Part shown: positions 61,369 to 64,000 of the stretch, piece by piece | How the letters are laid out: the number at the start of each line of letters is the position of its first letter | How positions within the stretch are numbered: position 1 is the first letter of the stretch | NCBI GenBank assembly: GCA_011525805.1 | Contig: WYBR01000062.1 | Location: forward strand, 49,438 to 113,437 | Source of the DNA: Vicinamibacteraceae bacterium | GTDB lineage: Bacteria; Planctomycetota; Phycisphaerae; Phycisphaerales; UBA5793 | DNA length: 64,000 nt | Direction: 5' to 3' | The notes under the pieces: model-generated | What the model was told of the DNA's origin: nothing | The model's input: only the letters and a program-made list of their open reading frames with translations | Databases searched by the model: none | Position numbers and translations under genes: made by a program

Positions 61369-63789
61369 ATGCACCCGCAGCAGCAGCCCAGCCCTTTTGT
61401 TCTCGATCCGATCGCGGACCTGCGTCTGCGCCAGAATTCGACGGCCGAGGGCGGCCGTATCGTGCTCGAAAGCGACGCCGCGAGCGTGGCGCTGCGGTTG
61501 CTCGAAGGCAGCCTCTTCGAGTTGACCATCAACCGCGCCGGCGCCGAGTCACCGCGACACGCGCCGCCGCTCGCGGCCGTGCCCCCGGCGGTCCGAGGCG
61601 CCGACGTGGAGATGCATTCGCGAGGCCTCACCATCACCGGCGCCGGCGCGTCGCTGACGCTGACCACCGATCGGTTCACGCTCGGCCTCGAATGGACCAA
61701 TGCCGCAGGCGACCGCGTGCCGCTCATCCCCATGCACTCGACGCAGATCATCGGGCTGAACGGCGAAGCGTGCGGCCTCTCGCTGCCGCTGCCGCGCGAC
61801 ACTCCGTTCTACGGCTTCGGCGAGAAGACCGGCCCGCTCAACAAGAACGGCCGGCGGATGAAGTTCTGGAACCTCGATGTCTGCGCCGACCTGCCCGACT
61901 CTTTCCGCCGCGACGACTACGACCCGGCGTACTGCTCGATCCCCCTCGCCATATGGCCGGCCCGAAGCGCCGGCGGCCGCACCGCCTGGGCTGCCGTGCT
62001 CATTGACAACTCCGGCCCGGCGTGGTTCAACTGCCAGACGAAGGACTTCGGCCTTTCCGAGTCGCTCTTCTTCGGAACGTACTGCGGCGAGGCGCGCTTC
62101 TACTTCGTCGCCGGCGCCACGATGGGCGAGGTCTGCGCCAAGGTGCTGCGCCTCACCGGCACGCCGCCGTTCCCGCCGCTCTGGTCGCTCGGAAACCACC
62201 AGTGCCGCTGGGGTTACGACTCGCAGCGCGTGTACAGACAGATTGTCGAGGGGTTCATCGAGCACGACATCCCCCTGCACGGCTTCTGGCTCGACATCGA
62301 CTACATGGACCGCTACCGGCTCTTCACCTGGAACGCCAGGCGCGTTCCTTCGCCCGAGCGCCTCGCCGCGTGGATGGGCGAGCGCGGCGTGCGCCTCGTG
62401 ACGATCATCGATCCCGGCGTGGCGATCGATGAGACTGATCCAACCTATCGCGCCGGCGTGGAAGCCGACCTCTTCTGCCGCGCGCCGTCGGGAAGGCACT
62501 TCGTCGGGATGGTCTGGCCGGGGCGCTGCGTCTTTCCCGACTTCTCGTTGCCGGAGACGCGCCAATGGTGGGCGCAACTCGTTGCGCAGCACCTGTCGCG
62601 CGGCGTCTCGGGCGTCTGGAACGACATGAACGACCCTGCCGCGGGCAAGTCCGACGTGCAGGACATGCTCTTCCATCGCGGCGCCGTCGAGCACCGCCGC
62701 CTGCACAACCTCTACGGCACTTTCATGGCCCAGGCGACGCGAGAAGGCTTTGCCCGGCACGACGCGAAAACGCGCCCCTTCATCCTCACGCGCTCCGCCT
62801 CGACGGGCATTCAGCGCTATGCCGCCGTCTGGACCGGCGACAACGCCTCCAATTGGGACCACCTGCGCATGAGCATCCCCGAGACACTCAACCTCGCACT
62901 CAGCGGCGTGTCGTTCAACGGCGCCGACATCGGCGGCTTCATGGATGACACGACGGCGGAACTTCTCACCCGCTGGCACCAGGCCGCCCTCCTCTTTCCC
63001 TTCTTCCGCAACCACTCGCACATCGAGAGCATCAACCAGGAGCCGTGGCGCTTCGGGCCGCGCACGGGCGCGATCATCCGCGAGACGATCAACCTGCGCT
63101 ACCGCCTGCTCGGACTGCTCTACACCGAGTTCGCCCGGCACATTCTCACGGGCGAGCCGATCGTCCGGCCGTTGTGCTATTTCAGCGACCATCGCCGATA
63201 CCGCGACGTCGCCGACACGTACGCGCTGGGCGGGAACATCGTCGTCGCGCCGGTCGTGCATCAAGGGGCGACGAAGCGCGAAGTCCTCCTGCCGCCGGGG
63301 CAGTGGTTTGACCTCAGCGCGGGCCGGTGGGTGAAGGGAGGCGCTCGCTTCGAGCGGCGCGCGGCGATCGATGAAGTGCCGCTGTTCATCCGCCGCGGCA
63401 CGATCATCTGCGAGCCAATGCCGCTCGCCGGGACATTCCTCGGCTGGGACTGCGACCTCACAAACGTGCGCTGGCGCCTCCACTGCTTCGGCGAGAGCGC
63501 TGAGGGCGAGCAGATCATCGACGACGGCCTGACGCAGAGCAGCGAGCCGCCGACGCTGCACAGCATTCGACTGCATCGCAGCGAAGTCACCGGCGACTTC
63601 CCCTTCGATCGCATCGAGGAGATCATTCTCCACGGGGCAACTTCTCGCGCCACGTCTCGAGCCGCTTCAATGGCCGTCGGCGGCAGCCGAAAGTTTCGCC
63701 GCGCGTCGTCGCATCGAACCAAGTCGCGCGACTTGTGGACGCTCGTGCGCACGCGCAATGCGCGCCGCCGCATGCGATTCAGCGAGTGA
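61369..63789 (+). CDS. GH31 family alpha-glycosidase
   Basis: An 806-residue enzyme without an evident signal peptide. N-terminal beta domain (about 1-260), then a (beta/alpha)8 domain: substrate-binding LHGFWLDIDYMDRYRLFTW, nucleophile Asp in GVWNDMNDPA, acid/base Asp in WTGDNASNWDHL, and RNHSHIESINQEPW. It should hydrolyse alpha-linked glucosides. The last 50 residues (ATSRATSRAASMAVGGSRKF) are low-complexity and Arg-rich. ATG 61369 selected from the family start; the frame is open further upstream. Confidence 0.9.
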   Translation: MHPQQQPSPFVLDPIADLRLRQNSTAEGGRIVLESDAASVALRLLEGSLFELTINRAGAESPRHAPPLAAVPPAVRGADVEMHSRGLTITGAGASLTLTTDRFTLGLEWTNAAGDRVPLIPMHSTQIIGLNGEACGLSLPLPRDTPFYGFGEKTGPLNKNGRRMKFWNLDVCADLPDSFRRDDYDPAYCSIPLAIWPARSAGGRTAWAAVLIDNSGPAWFNCQTKDFGLSESLFFGTYCGEARFYFVAGATMGEVCAKVLRLTGTPPFPPLWSLGNHQCRWGYDSQRVYRQIVEGFIEHDIPLHGFWLDIDYMDRYRLFTWNARRVPSPERLAAWMGERGVRLVTIIDPGVAIDETDPTYRAGVEADLFCRAPSGRHFVGMVWPGRCVFPDFSLPETRQWWAQLVAQHLSRGVSGVWNDMNDPAAGKSDVQDMLFHRGAVEHRRLHNLYGTFMAQATREGFARHDAKTRPFILTRSASTGIQRYAAVWTGDNASNWDHLRMSIPETLNLALSGVSFNGADIGGFMDDTTAELLTRWHQAALLFPFFRNHSHIESINQEPWRFGPRTGAIIRETINLRYRLLGLLYTEFARHILTGEPIVRPLCYFSDHRRYRDVADTYALGGNIVVAPVVHQGATKREVLLPPGQWFDLSAGRWVKGGARFERRAAIDEVPLFIRRGTIICEPMPLAGTFLGWDCDLTNVRWRLHCFGESAEGEQIIDDGLTQSSEPPTLHSIRLHRSEVTGDFPFDRIEEIILHGATSRATSRAASMAVGGSRKFRRASSHRTKSRDLWTLVRTRNARRRMRFSE

Positions 63790-63805
63790 GCACTCCTGCC
63801 GGCCC

Positions 63806-63850
63806 GCGCGCTCCCCTGCGCAGAGCCTCCGGGCCGCGGCTAAACACGCG
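63806..63850 (+). repeat. Interspersed repeat A, copy 4 (after the GH31 gene)
   Basis: Beginning GCGCGCTCCCCTGCGCAGAG and ending GGCCGCGGCTAAACACGCG. It follows the GH31 stop by 16 bases and is the same orientation as copies 1 and 3. A CTAATGCCTAG fragment follows at about 63867. Confidence 0.88.
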
Positions 63851-63974
63851 CCGCGGCACCTCACCCTAATGCCTAGCAGGCCGCTAAGGAACTCAACTTT
63901 CTGATGGTATTCGATGCAACCGCACGGGTGGAGGGCGCGTAGAGTGCGGCGACACCGGCACGGAGGCTTGCATC

Positions 63975-64000
63975 ATGCGTGGACGTCGCGAGGGCCAGCA
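63975..64000 (+). CDS. Possible transposase start, cut by window edge
   Basis: An ATG at 63975 follows CGGAGG at 8 bases and reads MRGRREGQ. Short N-termini of this form (MRGxxExQ) are known among IS5/DUF772-type transposases. About 100 bases upstream, after TGCCTAG, sequence beginning GGCCGCTAAGGAACTCAACT could be the element's left end. Only eight codons are visible, so this is a guess. Confidence 0.3.

Noticed and set aside
61549..63633. 694-codon open frame antisense to the GH31 gene
   Set aside because: It mirrors a gene with clear GH31 catalytic motifs; its own protein is Arg/Ala/Val-rich without any domain, as expected from high-GC antisense.

Overview
The window is GC-rich, gene-dense bacterial chromosome. 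It best fits a planctomycete of the Phycisphaerae/Phycisphaerales type. The evidence is indirect: a PEP-CTERM protein ending in a PAPGSLALLGLG…RRRR tail, a [29 protein letters not shown] pseudopilin, an anaerobic sulfatase-maturating radical SAM enzyme, a zinc-ribbon membrane protein, and many lipoproteins of unknown function. No rRNA or tRNA was seen, so the assignment is an inference. About 55 genes are supported. Most are chromosomal housekeeping genes; the accessory signal lies mainly in repeats.

Layout. 1-6.4 kb: a FlgI-like secreted protein cut by the left edge, XerC/D recombinase, a PEP-CTERM protein, a minus-strand cluster (small TPR protein, RecX, lipoprotein, rhodanese) and a DUF481 outer-membrane protein. 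6.5-12.6 kb: a five-gene arginine cluster (argG, an M20 deacetylase, fused N-acetylglutamate synthase/kinase, argC, argH) in the order I recall from Xanthomonas. 12.8-15.1 kb: two lipoproteins and a FlgM-like protein. 15.3-21.9 kb: two secreted amidohydrolases, a MurD carrying an unusual in-frame repeat insertion, and a zinc-ribbon membrane protein. 22-29 kb: YhaM-like nuclease, OmpA-like lipoprotein, then desaturase-purC-xseA-xseB-prepilin peptidase on the minus strand. 29.4-36.9 kb: a GH10-like protein without catalytic glutamates, a ComEA-like protein, an NtrC-type regulator, topA and miaA. 37.1-43.6 kb: nuoJKLMN without the rest of complex I. 43.8-48 kb: sugar isomerase-like protein, family-4 uracil-DNA glycosylase, FAH-family hydrolase, pseudopilin and a three-repeat secreted protein. 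48.1-48.65 kb: a cluster of structured repeats. 48.65-51.7 kb: a receiver-HDOD protein paired with a receiver-histidine kinase. 52-58.3 kb: anSME, feoA-feoB-Cys-rich protein behind a Fur-like box, DinB and a VIT/CCC1 transporter. 58.3-64 kb: aconitase, GH31 glycosidase and a possible insertion-sequence start at the right edge.

How the genes work together. The arg cluster could carry acetylglutamate through to arginine, possibly by acetylated intermediates. NuoJKLMN is the proton-pumping membrane arm of complex I. feoABC-like genes plus the VIT transporter and aconitase form a loose iron-linked neighbourhood. The kinase/HDOD pair overlaps by four bases and is probably one signalling unit.

The most unusual content is repetitive. 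A roughly 38-bp interspersed element occurs four times, twice in frame inside protein genes. MurD holds three different repeat types side by side in an otherwise intact gene. A family of two-hairpin elements sits at 48.2-48.6 kb with a solo copy between miaA and nuoN; the tips of the two hairpins are complementary to each other and appear to covary between copies.
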